NCBI GenBank assembly: GCA_001414485.1
Contig: LLEY01000274.1
Coordinates: forward strand, 1-58,060
DNA length: 58,060 nucleotides
Reading direction: 5' to 3'
DNA from: Calycina herbarum
Lineage: Eukaryota; Ascomycota; Leotiomycetes; Helotiales; Pezizellaceae
In this document: in pieces, positions 11,016-23,021 of the stretch
How positions within the stretch are numbered: position 1 is the stretch's first letter
Layout of the letters: every line of letters starts with the position of its first letter
Program-made: the position numbers and the translations under genes
Notes under the pieces: generated by a model
The model's database searches: none
Told to the model about the DNA's origin: nothing
The model's input: the letters and a program-made list of their open reading frames with translations, nothing else

Positions 11016-12731
11016 ATGGCTGCGCCAGCTTCCGAGTTCCCCCTGTTGGAGGAGTTCGATCTTGTTCATACCGAGACGACTGGAGATGGTAAGTCTCGAG
11101 ACCAGGACCCTGCGATACCCTTCCCCCCCCTCCCCGCGCCGCCGCGCATGGGAGTCCAATTGAGAGATCAAGGCGCTGACGACTCGATCTTCTTCTAGGC
11201 AATTGTCTCTTTAATGCTCTCTCCGAACAAATGTACGGCCACGAGGGCGAGAGTGCCAAAATCCGAGCCGATACGGTTCAACAAATGCGCGACAACAAAC
11301 CCCAATACGTTGATTTCCTGCCTATCCGTCGAGGGGGAGGTATCCGTAGCAATCCAAAGCGCGTTCCAAAGCGAAAGAACGTCGGCGCCCCCACATACAA
11401 TGTCGAGAAGGCTACAACTGCGGAGGATGTTGAGAATACCTGGACTAATTACCTTCACAACATGTCAAAGTCTGGAGTCTTTGCAGACAACTTGGAGATC
11501 CAGGCTTTTACCCAAGCTTATGAAATGGATGTTGTGATCTTCCGATTTGACCATACCATCCTCCACATGAAGTACAAGGAGGATGACGTCGAAAGACCAG
11601 TGGCATTCGTTGCCTTGCATGTATGTATATTCACCGTTGTGTTCAGACTACTGCTAACATATCATTTAGGACTGGGAACATTACTCGTCAGTCAGAAACA
11701 CTTGGGGTCCATTCGAAGGCCCTGCTACTGTTTCTTTCGATTGGGACAAGTTCGATCAGTTTCAGCTCGACAGAGCAGGGTCCTCTGCACCATCCCCACC
11801 TCCAAGTCAAGAGGAAGAGATTGTCACAATCACAGATGAGATGGTAGCAGAGTTCATGCTGATGATCCCTGAACATCCCATCGCCAATGTACGCAAGGCT
11901 CTCGCGGCTTGCAATGGTCACTTTGATCGCGCGGCAACTAGACTCTATGATGAGGAAGAGGAGTACAGCAGCTTCCCTGGAACAGACGGACGTCTTACTC
12001 CATCAGGAGGATCTGAAAGCGTCGAGCGTGACCAAGATGATCAAGATGAAGCTGAGATCTATGGTCCTAATAAGCGACAGAAGGGGCAAAGTGCTGCCAA
12101 GCCAATCCCAGCAGTCAAGATCACGAAACCAGATACGAAGCAAGATACCGAGTCCGCTTATGATAGCGAAGAGGTGTCTCGACGAGGCACGGCATCCTTT
12201 GAGTCTACACCAGCTTCGTCCCGCTCCCACTCAATGGCCCCTGGCCGAGTTAGGATCATTCTACGCACCAAAAGTCAAAAGAAGAAGCTCGAGAAGATCA
12301 AGGCCAAAAGCCAAAGTGCCACGTCTTCCCCGCCTTCTCCTTCCCCATCTGCATCTGCATCTCCATCTGCATCTGCATCTCCACCACCGCCACCATCTGT
12401 TGAGGAGACCGACGACGATGAGGGTATCAAGAAGCAAGGGAAGAAGAAGAAGAAGAAGTTGGTACTCGCCAAGGAGCTGAAGGAGCAAAAGAAGGCTGCC
12501 GCAAACAAGGCTGTCCCAAAGAAGGCTGCCCCAAAGAAGCCGAGAAAGGAGCGCATACACAAAGTTATATCCAAGCCAGAGAGCCCTTCAAGAATCGAAA
12601 AGACCCCCAAGCGCTCCCCCTCCCCCAAGACCCTCTTCGAGAACGCAAAGATGGCCAGTCTTGACCCTAAACACCCATCGCCACCGATGGAAAAGGTTCT
12701 CCAAATGGACGGCCTCAATATGATCCGTTGA
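11016..12731 (+). CDS. OTU-domain cysteine protease (putative deubiquitinase) with disordered lysine-rich tail
   Basis: Three exons (11016-11088, 11199-11620, 11670-12731) give 518 residues. Both introns are GT-AG. Exon 1 ends in GDG and exon 2 continues NCLFNALSEQMYG, rebuilding the OTU active site with Asp24 and Cys27. The catalytic His169 is in DWEHY at the start of exon 3. The OTU domain spans about 15-175. A UBA/CUE-like three-helix segment follows at about 223-260 (ANVRKALAACNGHFDRAATRLY). After it come an acidic/disordered stretch, an Ala/Ser/Pro low-complexity run (about 385-405) and a lysine-rich basic run (about 420-450). The architecture of OTU, then ubiquitin-binding segment, then basic tail resembles OTUD3-type deubiquitinases. 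The expected role is removal of ubiquitin from proteins; the tail suggests nuclear or RNA/ribosome association (inference). All triad residues except the supporting polar residue can be seen directly. Confidence 0.92.
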
Positions 12732-15700
12732 GATCTTCATACACCCAACCCCTCATCCAACCTTACATCCGCCACCGATCCCCACCTCTATTTTCCGACC
12801 TTTTGTACAAAAAATTTACGACACTGTACCACTATTTCTCTTTGTAACGCATAAGCGACGGCATAACTTGGATGTCACCGCATGGTCTCGTCGATTCTGA
12901 ATTCTGAAGCGCTCAGTTTTCAACTATACCTTCGACGTTGTACCCCAGGAGTTTCTGCATATTTGTTTCTAGAGTTGGGTCATTTGCATAAACGAGACGA
13001 AACACAATGAAGAATTACGAAAAAGTCATGCATCCGGGAGGCGTTTATACCATCAGGAAATACCTGGTTGTTCTTGTTTAGTTTTCTGCTTTTTTTTCTC
13101 TTTTCTGATCTCTCTACTTCATTTGGAAGTTGAGGAGGTTTTTACTGTATTTCTGTTTTCTTGACCAAAAATTGGTGATGGCACATGGGTTTCTGTGTTG
13201 TGCTTGGGGTGTAAAGAAAATATGGAGTGTGGTGTTACTTGGTCCTTGTCTTTTCCACAACACGGCAATATGGATGGTACGCAAATTGGAGGCATTAAGT
13301 ATTCTCTGGGGGTTGTTTGATCAACAATCTACGATGGAGTTGCCAATTTGTGGCTTCAGTTGATGGAAGGACTTGATTTACCTTGTATGTGGACATGGAG
13401 TTGGTAGTGGTTTATTCGTCCTGCTGTACGGACGCCTGACGGCACACAAAAATATGGAGAGGTCTCGGCGGGTTGTCTAAACTTGTTTATTCAATCTTCC
13501 TGAGTCGCCGTATTCTTTGGGGGTGGCCCGCACATTGAGGAAGCTGTACTCGGAGGATTGATCACTCCTGAGATGCCTCTTTGGTTGCTCTTGCTGATGG
13601 AGAGGATGGTTTACACTTGTGTTTCTGGGCGGATCTTGATGGTATCTGTGGAGGGGTTTGGAGGTCGCACTCCTTGCTCCTTCATTTTCGAGTGACCTCG
13701 GTGATGGAAGGGAGGCTACTACTTCGGTCGGTGTCAATAGAGAGAATGATTCTGTAAATTGCAAACTTTCATGCCCTTGATTTGATGTGAAGTCGTTGAA
13801 TGATTTGTGATCCCACTTGAGTCTTGCCAGATGTAAGAGAAGCTACAACTGTGTATATCGAATGATCGATTCACAGATGGCGATATTTTAAACGTTGGAA
13901 GTCCGGCTTAAGGGGGATGGGCAATGGACACTCAGAGCGACTGTCCCGAGTATTGCGTGTTGGCCTTGCAACTTTTTCGCGGACGCCAATTTGAAGTTTC
14001 GCGAGTCGCAATATCTGTGGGTAACTGTGTTAAAACATGATGTTCTAATCTAGCACTAACTCCTTGCTAATTTTCAATATATTCGTCCTTCTTCCCGTCG
14101 GTCCTACCTCTACTGTCGATCATAATCCTAGTCCATCAATCAACAAGGACGTAAATCCCGTGGTTTTCTGTTTTCAAGGACTTGAAGCGAAGATTTTCTA
14201 TCGGCTTCATGGGGTCTTGATGGTATGGCCGGTTTATTATCTTCCAAGTGCAAAGATCCCACTCATCTGCGTCCGGCAGGCTGCTGTTGGCGTTTCATGT
14301 GATTGATCTAGGGATGCAAAGAGCATCGCCTTTTCCTCTTAAATTACTCCTGACGCTCTCTTTTCTATAGGTAGTGGGATGATTATGTTGGAACACGCTT
14401 ACTTTTCATGAAGAGAAAGTATGCAGGGCGAGGGTGCATCACGCCTGCCACGTAATATTACATTTAGAACCCAAACAATAAAACATACCCACTCTTTCTA
14501 AAAGACTATTCGAGAAAGATTCAAAGTTTTCCACGATGTAGCTAGAGAACATGGAATGGTAGATTTTTCTCTAATTCTATTCTTTGATGTAATAGACTCT
14601 TATTCAATCCTCAAGTGCAGTGGAGTATATATAGATGGCTTCGTAATCAAAGGCAGAGAGGGTAGTTTATAGTTAGATGTGCTGCCTACCACCTATGTCT
14701 CGGTTCAAAGTTGAGAATACTACATATGCTGGTATCTTGCTGTGATAGAGGAATTGCGATTCGGAAATACTTTAGTTTTTTACTTGGGGGTTTTTGGGGT
14801 TTGCTGTCGAAGGTGGTTTTCCTGTCGATTTCAAGAACAGGTTCCTTTTGGGAGTAAGGATTTTGAAGGTAGGGACGGGTGTTGTGCTTGAGTTTATGGT
14901 GGTTTTATATGGGGAAAAAATGTTCGTTATGAATGTCGAGGTAGTTTCTAATTCTTGAAAATGCATTCTCATGTTCGAGAGTGTAGACTTTCTTTTGGGA
15001 GGCTACATACTTGTGAATTCTCGCCAGGTTTAGTATACGTGCAGATTTCACAACTTATGTTATCACTTTGGCGTACTAAGTATGTAGTCTATCAATTTCC
15101 AATAGTGTTATTCAAAAGGTTTAGAATAACTGAGTTGATTGAATCAAGTTCGGAGGGGTTTCCAAGTATGCCGTATTAGAGAATTATATCGCCTATTCAA
15201 AGGTGAGTTGCGTATATGAGAATAAATTTGAAGAGAGTGGTTCAGAAGCGATGGATGAGAATTCAATGGCCGACATGAATTTCTAGTACTCTTTTCCCGA
15301 ACTGTCACAAAGTAAGTACGGACACGAGAATATTCCCCGTAGATTTCAACTTTCTAGTTCAGTAATGGGGACTCCCAGTTCCAAGAAAACGAAGGCAATC
15401 TTCAAAAGAAGAACTTCGTAGGTGCAAGCATCTAATTTTATCTTGTATCTGATATTTAGGAGATTTCTCGTGGACTACAAGGAGTTGATCTTCGGTGTAT
15501 TTTCTTCTAATTCTCGCAAACGTTTCAAGTAAAGCCCATTTTAGTGGTTAGGGAAACTGAAATGGAACCCCGTTTTAGAATTCATATGACTAGCTTCTTC
15601 TTCATAACGTGGCAGCCATATTTGAAATGCCAGGTCCTCTTTTTGATGATGAGAATAGTATAAAATGTTTAAACGTGGACAAAGTCGTTGAGAATTTTGG

Positions 15701-15879
15701 ATGCGAATACTTTGTTTGAGTATGAAGTACAAAATATCAACGATTAAATCAGCTCGATAGGATAATATTTAAGGAGCAAGTAGAAAGTCACGAATTACAG
15801 TCTATGGGGAGTCGTCAGACCATATATCAGACCCCCAAGACTTGTTTGATGAGACTCGTGCTATCCTTTGAAACGGGGT
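12732..15879. other. Gene-poor stretch after the OTU gene
   Basis: The first 100-250 bp are probably the OTU 3' UTR. Beyond that only short frames are seen. A minus-strand frame at 13477-13764 has no ATG but begins just downstream of a possible acceptor (tttacag) and encodes a Pro/Arg/Ser-rich disordered segment; it could be an isolated exon but has no visible partner exons. Another minus-strand frame with ATG (14772-14972, 66 residues) has no family resemblance. I do not call either as a gene. Confidence 0.35.
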
Positions 15880-15889
15880 TTCTTTCAGC

Positions 15890-16005
15890 TATTTGAGAGT
15901 AAGTGTGACTATCGTCAGTGAAAGTATAAATGAGGGCAGAAGTGTGATCTACCTTGAGGGTATAATTAGGAGACGATAAATTTTGGCGGGTGCAGTTTGA
16001 TGGGG
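15890..16005 (-). repeat. Copy 1 of a three-copy diverged segment
   Basis: On the plus strand this contains gtgtgactatcgtcagtgaaagta followed by a gacagaagtg-like and a gggtataattaggag-like string. Positions 17865-17975 and 18568-18685 have the same order of strings. Minus-strand translations of the three can be partly aligned but have stops or shifts in copy 1, so these look like relics of one gene family or repeat. Confidence 0.4.
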
Positions 16006-16339
16006 TTTGACGAGTGCTCTGAGTGGTTCTCTGTAGTCATTGAAATTCCGATTGGGGTACTTGAGGGAACGGGTGAAAAGTTGGTAAGGCATGGTGTCGT
16101 GTATAATTCTTGTTGCTAATAAAATTTAAAGGCTCGCTTAGTTCATGCCATGCTGCCCCACTACGCTGTGGCTGTCGAAAAGCAGCAGCATATACAACTT
16201 AAAACCCAGCAGTCGCAGAAATACACAAAAAATATGACTAAATGTAGAGAATGCTAAAGTATTACTTCCGAGCTCATAGACTCATTTTCTATCGCTAGTG
16301 TTGAGTTATCACCATCGTCAAATGTCCACAGGTGCTCGT

Positions 16340-16920
16340 GATTAGTTGCTCGGAGTTACTTTTGCTCAGCTCGGGTATATTTATTAGGAGATATACTCGG
16401 AGACATACTGGAAATATGTACTTGCTCAGGCATCGAACATAGTCTCGGGCATATCTCTCTCGGAAATGCTCTACTCGGAGATATTATACTCTTAGAGATA
16501 TACTTGTTCGGAGAAATCTTCTCGGAGATATTTATTCGGAAATATTTCGCTCGGATATTACTTATACTCTTAGCAGAAATAATAAACTTAGCTCAGAAAC
16601 ATCTCCGAACTTCGGATTTATTTCTCTGGTTTAGTTTCAGAGAGAATTGCTTAGAGAGAATTGCTTAGGAAATAAATATCTCCGAGCTTCGAGTTTGGTT
16701 TTCTACTTCTATTAGAGTTATTTTTTCTCGGATTTATTTCTCGGAAATACTTACTGCTCGGGGGTATTTGCTCAAAGATAATTCTACTCTCGGAAATAAA
16801 TTTGCCTATGAAATAAATATCTTCGAACTTCGGGTTTATCTTTTCACTCCTCGAGTTTATTGCTCGGACATATATACTCGAGAAATTCACTCCATTTCGG
16901 AGATATAATTCCACTCGGAG
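16340..16920. repeat. Degenerate interspersed repeat field, unit like CTCGGAGATAT
   Basis: Over about 580 bp the strings ctcggagatat, ctcggaaata, ttcggagaaat and ctcggattta recur more than 15 times at irregular spacing of roughly 15-35 bp (for example near 16478, 16519, 16728, 16895). The period is not fixed, so this is not a simple tandem array. It could be a decayed minisatellite or a cluster of protein-binding sites. I found no flanking inverted repeat or target duplication. Confidence 0.6.
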
Positions 16921-17864
16921 TAAGAGATTCCCTTAAATTATTTCTGAATTCTTGAAGAAATTGTTCAGGCTATGTACGCTATATCTAACTACTTTAGGCT
17001 TTCTATCTTCAACTTTAGGGTACTAGAACTCTTAGATTTTGTCGCGCAAGTGTATAAGGTAGCGCAATCAACAGGAAATCTTCATTTTACTCCCTAAAAT
17101 AAAGAAATATTATTTATAATAAAAAAAAACTTCAAAACGTTGAAGAGAGTCTAGTCTAGAAGCCTATAAAGAGTAGAATCGTGCAGAATAGGGTGTAAAG
17201 AGTGTACTGTGGCTAGTCTTGGCACAATATTGTGGTCGATATACTCTCACTGACAAGTACATCTCAAGAGAACGTAAACAGCTAAAAACAGACAATAAGT
17301 AGACAATAAAAGGGAGAAGCCGTACAATTCGAGATTTAATAGTTTTAGTATGATTTACAGTGTCTTCACCAAGTCCGAGGTCAGCGAGGTAACCTCTCGA
17401 AAAAGCGAAACACAATGGGAAAAGCTTTTACGGTGATAATAGCTTAAATAAGAATAATTGTTTTATAGTAGTTCGAGGTTTGGTGAATTCTCTGGTGGAT
17501 GTTTTTACTTCTCTTAAACATTCGCCAGGCAACGTCTCTTTGCTTCTTTCTCTCAGACTACAAGAGAGAGCTTGTTTCCTTGACAACTAACGATTTTGAG
17601 AACTAATTTACGTAAGTACAAAATACATCTAGAAGTAGAAAGGTTCGAAAACCATACGTACCGAAAAGTTGTTACAACAAGTGAGAGAAAATTACCATAT
17701 AAAAGCTAAAGTTCTCCCATCTTTGGAAGTCAACCAGTGCATCCAAGTCCAGAGTCCAATAATGCATCGATGACGGAAAGTATTTTTCAAATGGAAACGG
17801 AACTTATCCAGACAAGAACGGATTCTGAATTCATACTTGGGAGTAGAAAATAAACACCGGGAAG

Positions 17865-17975
17865 AGGGCTTTTTTTGAAGTGTCATTATCGACAGTGAAG
17901 TAAAAACGATGACAGAAGTGACTTATATTTTGTGGGTGTAACTTAGAAGGACGGAGGTTGGCAGTTGGAGATTTC
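17865..17975 (-). repeat. Copy 2 of a three-copy diverged segment
   Basis: This contains gtgtcattatcgacagtgaag, gatgacagaagtga and gtgggtgtaacttagaag, in the same order as at 15890 and 18568. The minus-strand frame 17831-18028 covers it (ATG present, 65 residues) but has no recognised domain. Confidence 0.45.
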
Positions 17976-18567
17976 TTTCGGATAAGTGTTTGGAGGTTAT
18001 ACGTTATATTCGAATGTCTTTCATACACCTAAGTGCAGACTGAATGTTTTGCAACTCATAACACGAATAAGTGGTTGATCCGTTTACTCTTCGGACGAAA
18101 TGGCATTTGAGAATGTGCCACATGTAACATGAATGAAAAGGATATGCTTCTTGTGACAAGGGTAAATAAACGTTCTATTCCCCCCCTTCCCGCCCCTCCA
18201 GGTTCGACTTGGAGAGAAGGAGGTTACGTATCGGAAAATCCTCTCGTTTTAAGTAAAATCTTTCTTTTGGCCTGGGGGATATTTGACAAGGCTGACATGG
18301 AACGACTCGACTTAGCCATCTGTGCAATAAGTGGCTTCGCCATCTAAACAACTTTATTTTAGAACGCAATCGCAATGGAAGAGAGAGAAAGAAATTCGTA
18401 TGTTTCTAAATCGCGCGGGTGTTGTACCCTTGGAATACACAAGAAAACACCATGCAAGGTCGTCAAGGGCACATGACATACCTGATCGGAATAACTTGGG
18501 ACAACTCGAACAGGGGAGTTTGAGTATTCCATATTTCGGATCATGAAAAAATTGGGAAGAAGGGGGC

Positions 18568-18685
18568 TTGAGTATCAGAGGAAAAGTGTAACTATCGAAA
18601 GCAGAAGGAAAAGCGACAATAGAAGTATCACCTCTTCTTAGGGGTACAACTTGGGAGATTATGGCTGTTGGGGGTTGCATTTTGA
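18568..18685 (-). repeat. Copy 3 of a three-copy diverged segment
   Basis: This contains gtgtaactatcgaaagcagaag, gcgacaatagaagt and ggggtacaacttgggag. The minus-strand frame 18354-18680 (108 residues) reads through it and includes YGILKLPCSSCP. I associate that string loosely with a cysteine-containing motif of fungal secreted proteins; this is from memory and weak. It may be a gene fragment. Confidence 0.45.
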
Positions 18686-20060
18686 TAGGAGGCCCCCTGA
18701 TGGTTTGATGTAATGCTGAAATGGATATTTGGGATTGATGTCTCTGTGGGAATGATGGTAGCCGTACCGTTTTTCGGAACAGTGCGTAGTGGGACTGGAA
18801 AGTGAGTGTTCAAACACCTTTTAAACACTTGTGGACAGTAGTAAAAGTGCTGTTTTGCCGGCTGGGTTTTTGGGGTGCATGTGTTTTCCTCAAGTCTCCT
18901 GTGGGCTATGGTCGTTTTCAACTATCGTGTAAAAGAAATAGGGCTGACTTTAGCTGCCTCCCTTCTTGACAAATGCTGTACGAATCCTGTAATTTCACCT
19001 ACTTTCAACTCCTCAGATTCTTGCTCTTAAATCGCAAGAGTTATTTGGTTGGTGTGATTGTTCTCTCCTTGTCACTGCTCTTTTTCAATGAAAAGGAAAT
19101 TCCAGAAAAAGGAAATGAGCCAATCTGTCCACCAGGAGGGAAAGTTCAACATGCGTGTTACTATCAAGCTTTTGCTAAGAACACTTTCAACAATATGATG
19201 GGTAACGTGATATTGAAAAAGACAAGCTTTCTAGGCCGAAGGGATATGAAGACCCCATTTTGGCATGCGAATCCACTCGCGAGAAAGCAACACGCAGCAG
19301 AAAGTATTCTCACCTCAAAATCAGCATATTGACCCCCTCATTCGAAGTTCTCTGGATCTTCACCGCCACACTAGCAATGGCTGAGGAATACAGGTCAAGC
19401 TTGAGGAGATATAGGCATCAGCGTAACCAAATACGGCCGTAATCTTCAAAAACAAAAAACGTCTCTCAGACGCGTGGCACCAGGCACCGGAATTCTTTTG
19501 CGATTCCTCGGTTGTAGGAGTTGGCGAGTTGAATGTGACCTTCTAGCCGCGTCAAGTAGAGCACGTAAATGGGATGATGAATCTCCGCACAATCCCATCT
19601 TTTTAGGATTCCATCTGAAGGCCTTGTCTCACGATGGACAGTAAAAGCGGCAGTAAATTTCCGGTTCGTACCTACTTACCTATCTAGGTAATTCAAGTAA
19701 ATTACCCTAAACATTTAGAACAAATTAAAGTATTAACCCAGATGGTTGGAACAATCAACTTCAATTACCCTAAAAACTTTGGGGCAACGAGCTAGGTAGG
19801 GCTGGTACGAACTTGATTCTGTGAATGGGTTTCGCCGTCTCGACCTCGTGGCAGCATCAGCCACGTATTGCCACAAGTGGAACACCAAACACCCCTGCAG
19901 ATCCAATGATTCAAGTCCTGTCGCGCGCCCGTGAAGGGACACCAGACACAACTTCAACAAACTCCATCAACAAATCCTCCAAACATCGCGCATCTCCAAA
20001 TCCCATCACCCTCATTCCGAAATCCTACTCTTCCCCCCAAAACCCTTCAATTCCTGCATC

Positions 20061-20851
20061 ATGGACTTCTCCGACGCTTTGTGAGTCCGGCCCGGTTTTC
20101 CACGACAGCTATGCGAATAGAGCTTCTGCGCCTTCTGCCATTGTCTTCCACGCTCTCTTTCGACCATCTGCTAATTGTTATGGGTGTATAGTCGCATTGT
20201 GAACTTGGCTGTGGGTGGGTTGATGACATTCAGCGGGTTCTGGCACATTTTCCCATTCGGATTGTAGGTTTTCTGCGACGCCTGGTCTGGGAGCTTGGAA
20301 CTGATCTTGATAAAGTACACATTTCCTCGTTGGTCTTTACGTCGTTATCTTTGGTCTTGGTAAGCTTGGTAGTCTGTCGGATTTTTGGGATATTTGCTAA
20401 CTTGGTGTGTGACAGCTATTGTGCTTCTTGGTTAGTCCTCGGAATTTGAGCTACGAAGCTCCAGCCTCGAGATATTTGATACTAATTGGGATCGTAGAAT
20501 TCCAAATCCCACCTCAATTATCGAGATATGCTTCTTTCCTCTTTTCATTCATCGGTAGAGGAATCTGTGCGTTGTCCCGCTCTCTCACATTATTTTCTGC
20601 AACCGCTAATTTGTGCAGTCTACATCTTTGCTGGATCCATTGTACTTGGTACTGGCTGGGTGAGCAACTTCGTTGGAGGTGCCATTGGACTGGTTGGTCT
20701 TGCATATGTTGTCCTGGAATTCATTCCCTCAATCGAGCCCCCACAAAACATGAGGTACGAATTCCCCAAATCTCCAAATTCCTAAAGATATAGCTAACAA
20801 TCCTTCCTACACAGAGAAGCAGACGGAGGATGGGGCGCCGAACAAGTGTAA
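20061..20851 (+). CDS. tvp15: Golgi apparatus membrane protein TVP15 (COPI-associated family)
   Basis: Seven exons join to 130 codons plus stop: 20061-20080, 20192-20263, 20316-20359, 20416-20430, 20498-20566, 20619-20754 and 20815-20851. All introns are GT-AG, although intron 2 ends with the weak acceptor AAAG. The protein starts MDFSDAFRIVNLAVGG, continues with VGLYVVIFGLAIVLLEFQIP, YASFLFSFIGRGIFYIFAG and VGLAYVVLEFIPSIEPP, and ends READGGWGAEQV. This is the full pattern of the Tvp15 family: four transmembrane helices (about 7-28, 33-52, 59-80, 88-108) and a short cytosolic tail. Family members reside in the Golgi, associate with COPI vesicles and Yip-family proteins, and act in membrane traffic. 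Exon 4 is only 15 nt, yet restores the conserved AIVLL bridge exactly. Gene calling by simple frame scanning would miss exons 3 and 4. Confidence 0.9.
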
Positions 20852-21750
20852 ATCAACCTCACAATCCTAAACCCCTCGAAAACACCCAAATGAGGGCCCC
20901 CACGAACGAATAGCCTCCAAAACACAACCTCCACAGACAATACCTTGATCAATAACCCCATGCTTCTTTTGAAATAATGGAATGGCCCGGTCTCAATTTA
21001 CATACAAGTTTTATACTACAAGGCGCTGGGAGGATGGACAGGCGGGCGACAGGGGGACTTTTGGTGGCTCCCTGCATGATACGATAGATGGATTGGGATG
21101 GGTTAAATCAGGATTTCCCGTTTCTCATGCTTGTTTGTACAATACAGCAGTCTCAATGATAAGATTATATTTCGTAAGGTGTCGGGGTTTTGTGGTCTAG
21201 GGGGCAATTACGGTGGCTGGTGAGTAGAGGCAAGTGCCTACTACTTACGAAATCTGCTCAATTGGCACCCAGTGAGGAAAGGATATGTTTTTGATATTAC
21301 CTTGTTGCTTTTTTGTCTCCTACACTCTTTCCGAGAAAACCACTAAAATGGAGGATGATTCGTACTATGCTCGAATTAACTATTCCTAATACGCTTTATT
21401 GATAACTCCGCATGGGACACCATTCCCAACTCATTTCCATGGGGCAAGTTGTGAATGGAGAACGAAATGATTATTTCATGTCAAAGGCAACAGTCATGAG
21501 AGAGCCTCTATTTTGATTTTCTGAAAATCTCATGCCTCAGGCATGGAAGGCATCAATCAGTTGCCTTCAAGTAAGCCACGATGAACTGGGTAAGCTGTGG
21601 CTTACTGGACAAATGAACATGTGGTTTTCATGACCTTGAATTTGTTTTTGGTCACTTTTTGTTTCAGTTGCTAAGTGCATCCTGGAAAGTTTGAATAACG
21701 GTCCTACATGTTGGAAGCAATCTTCGAACTCCTTCTCGCGTGCGGTTTCG
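20852..21750. other. TVP15 3' flank, no gene recognised
   Basis: The nearest 150 bp are probably the TVP15 3' UTR. Short frames (20982-21200 +, 21567-21770 -) have no family resemblance; the second runs into the hAT-like element. Confidence 0.4.
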
Positions 21751-21758
21751 GTATAAAT

Positions 21759-22245
21759 CAGTGTGAGCACAAACTACTCAGGTACTCAAGTAGTACTCTG
21801 AGTAGTCTGAGTAGAGTAGAGTAGAGTTTGAGTAGCTACTCCTTTGAGTAGAGGAGAGTAGTTACTCAAGACTACTCAAGTAGTATTCTAAGTTATACTA
21901 TAAATAGAAATCATAAGTATATAAGTAGAAAGTTAGTATTTCTAGAAGATATTTAAGATAAAAAACTACTATTTAACTAATTCTAATTTATTAGGCTATT
22001 ATTTTAGAAGTTACGCTATAAATAGTAGACAGAAGAACTTGTTTAAACTCCTAGAATCTTTAGCAGCGCTACTCTAATATAGCTCCGAGCACCGGCCTAG
22101 CTTGTCTCGAATTAGTCTAAACTACTTAAGTAGTACTCTGAGTTACTTAGAGTAGTATAAGTAGAGTAGAGTAGTACTTAAAATCAGCTAAGTAGAGTAG
22201 AGTAGTTACTACTACTCTACTCTACTCTACTCATTTCTTACACTG
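21759..22245. mobile_element. Non-autonomous hAT-type miniature element
   Basis: The 487-bp element is bounded by an exact 8-bp direct repeat GTATAAAT (21751-21758 and 22246-22253). The ends are CAGTGTGAG (left) and, reverse-complemented, CAGTGTAAG (right), a hAT-like terminal repeat. Just inside each end are many GAGTA/TACTC pentamers in both orientations, the kind of subterminal repeats that hAT transposases bind. The centre is AT-rich without coding capacity. It is among the best-supported mobile elements in the window because duplication length, terminal sequence and subterminal repeats all agree. Confidence 0.9.
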
Positions 22246-22681
22246 GTATAAATGGACTAACCGACTGCGACTTGTTCTGGAGAATCACGATGCGGTATAG
22301 TAATCGGAAGCCGCAAACATGTGGAGTTTGGCCGCACGCCATTGGAAATGGTAGTAACATGTGTGAGGGTTAGAGTGCGGGAGTTGACCAAAAAATATCG
22401 ACTTCTGCTTTCGAGTCTTTTTTCCAGATCTTGTTTGTTACATTGTTTTTGAATATTGAAGGTGGTTTCGACAGTGATTTAATTTTCGAGAGTAGATTGC
22501 GAGTTTTGTATCTGTTGGTTCGAGTTTTTACGTGTTTGGTGTGTCCAGCTTTCTCTATCCGGCAGCTTTGGCGGGGGACTTTTAGCCTTGATGAAAACAA
22601 ATGCCGAACATAGTTGCCCACATCCTTTTATTGTTGTTTGCTGGTTCTTTTTCTCTCTTAATAACGTTTACCTGGCCTCTG

Positions 22682-22700
22682 ATATATATATATATATATA
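22682..22700. repeat. (AT)n microsatellite
   Basis: An uninterrupted run of alternating A and T. Confidence 0.95.
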
Positions 22701-23021
22701 CCTCTTGCTGTAATCATTCTCGTTTGGAGATTCAGGGAGTTGAGAATGTTATTTCAAATGTGCGAGAGTAGACTGGAAAAAAAGGTCTTCCGTGTCTTTG
22801 AGTTTGTTTTACGTATTTTGTTTGAGGTGTCGTTGACGCTGAAACCTGTTGCAACCGTCTTTTCTTATGTTGAGTATAAGAAATTTAATCATACGCTCCC
22901 ATTCTTTGATTGTGGGGGAGCAACAGTTAGACTATTTACAGAAAGAAAGGTAGTTTATAAAAGGGCTATTTCTCATCTCTATATTTCTCTAGAAAATATT
23001 TGAACGCATCCTCGGAGTCAC

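Larger units (their letters stand above)
16921..20060. other. Gene-poor stretch up to TVP15
   Basis: No supported gene. The stretch contains copies 2 and 3 of the diverged segment. The last 100 bp (about 19960-20060) are C-rich and A-rich without G-runs, typical of a fungal 5' UTR, and belong to TVP15. A ctaccta/tacctatctaggta cluster at 19669-19690 may be part of its promoter. Confidence 0.4.

Noticed and set aside
12275..12718. Minus-strand frame of 147 codons
   Set aside because: It is the antisense shadow of the lysine- and serine-rich tail of the OTU gene; its Phe/Leu/Gly-rich composition is the mirror of Lys/Pro/Ser codons.
13477..13764. Possible gene on the minus strand
   Set aside because: No ATG; a possible acceptor exists at its start, but no upstream coding exon is visible.
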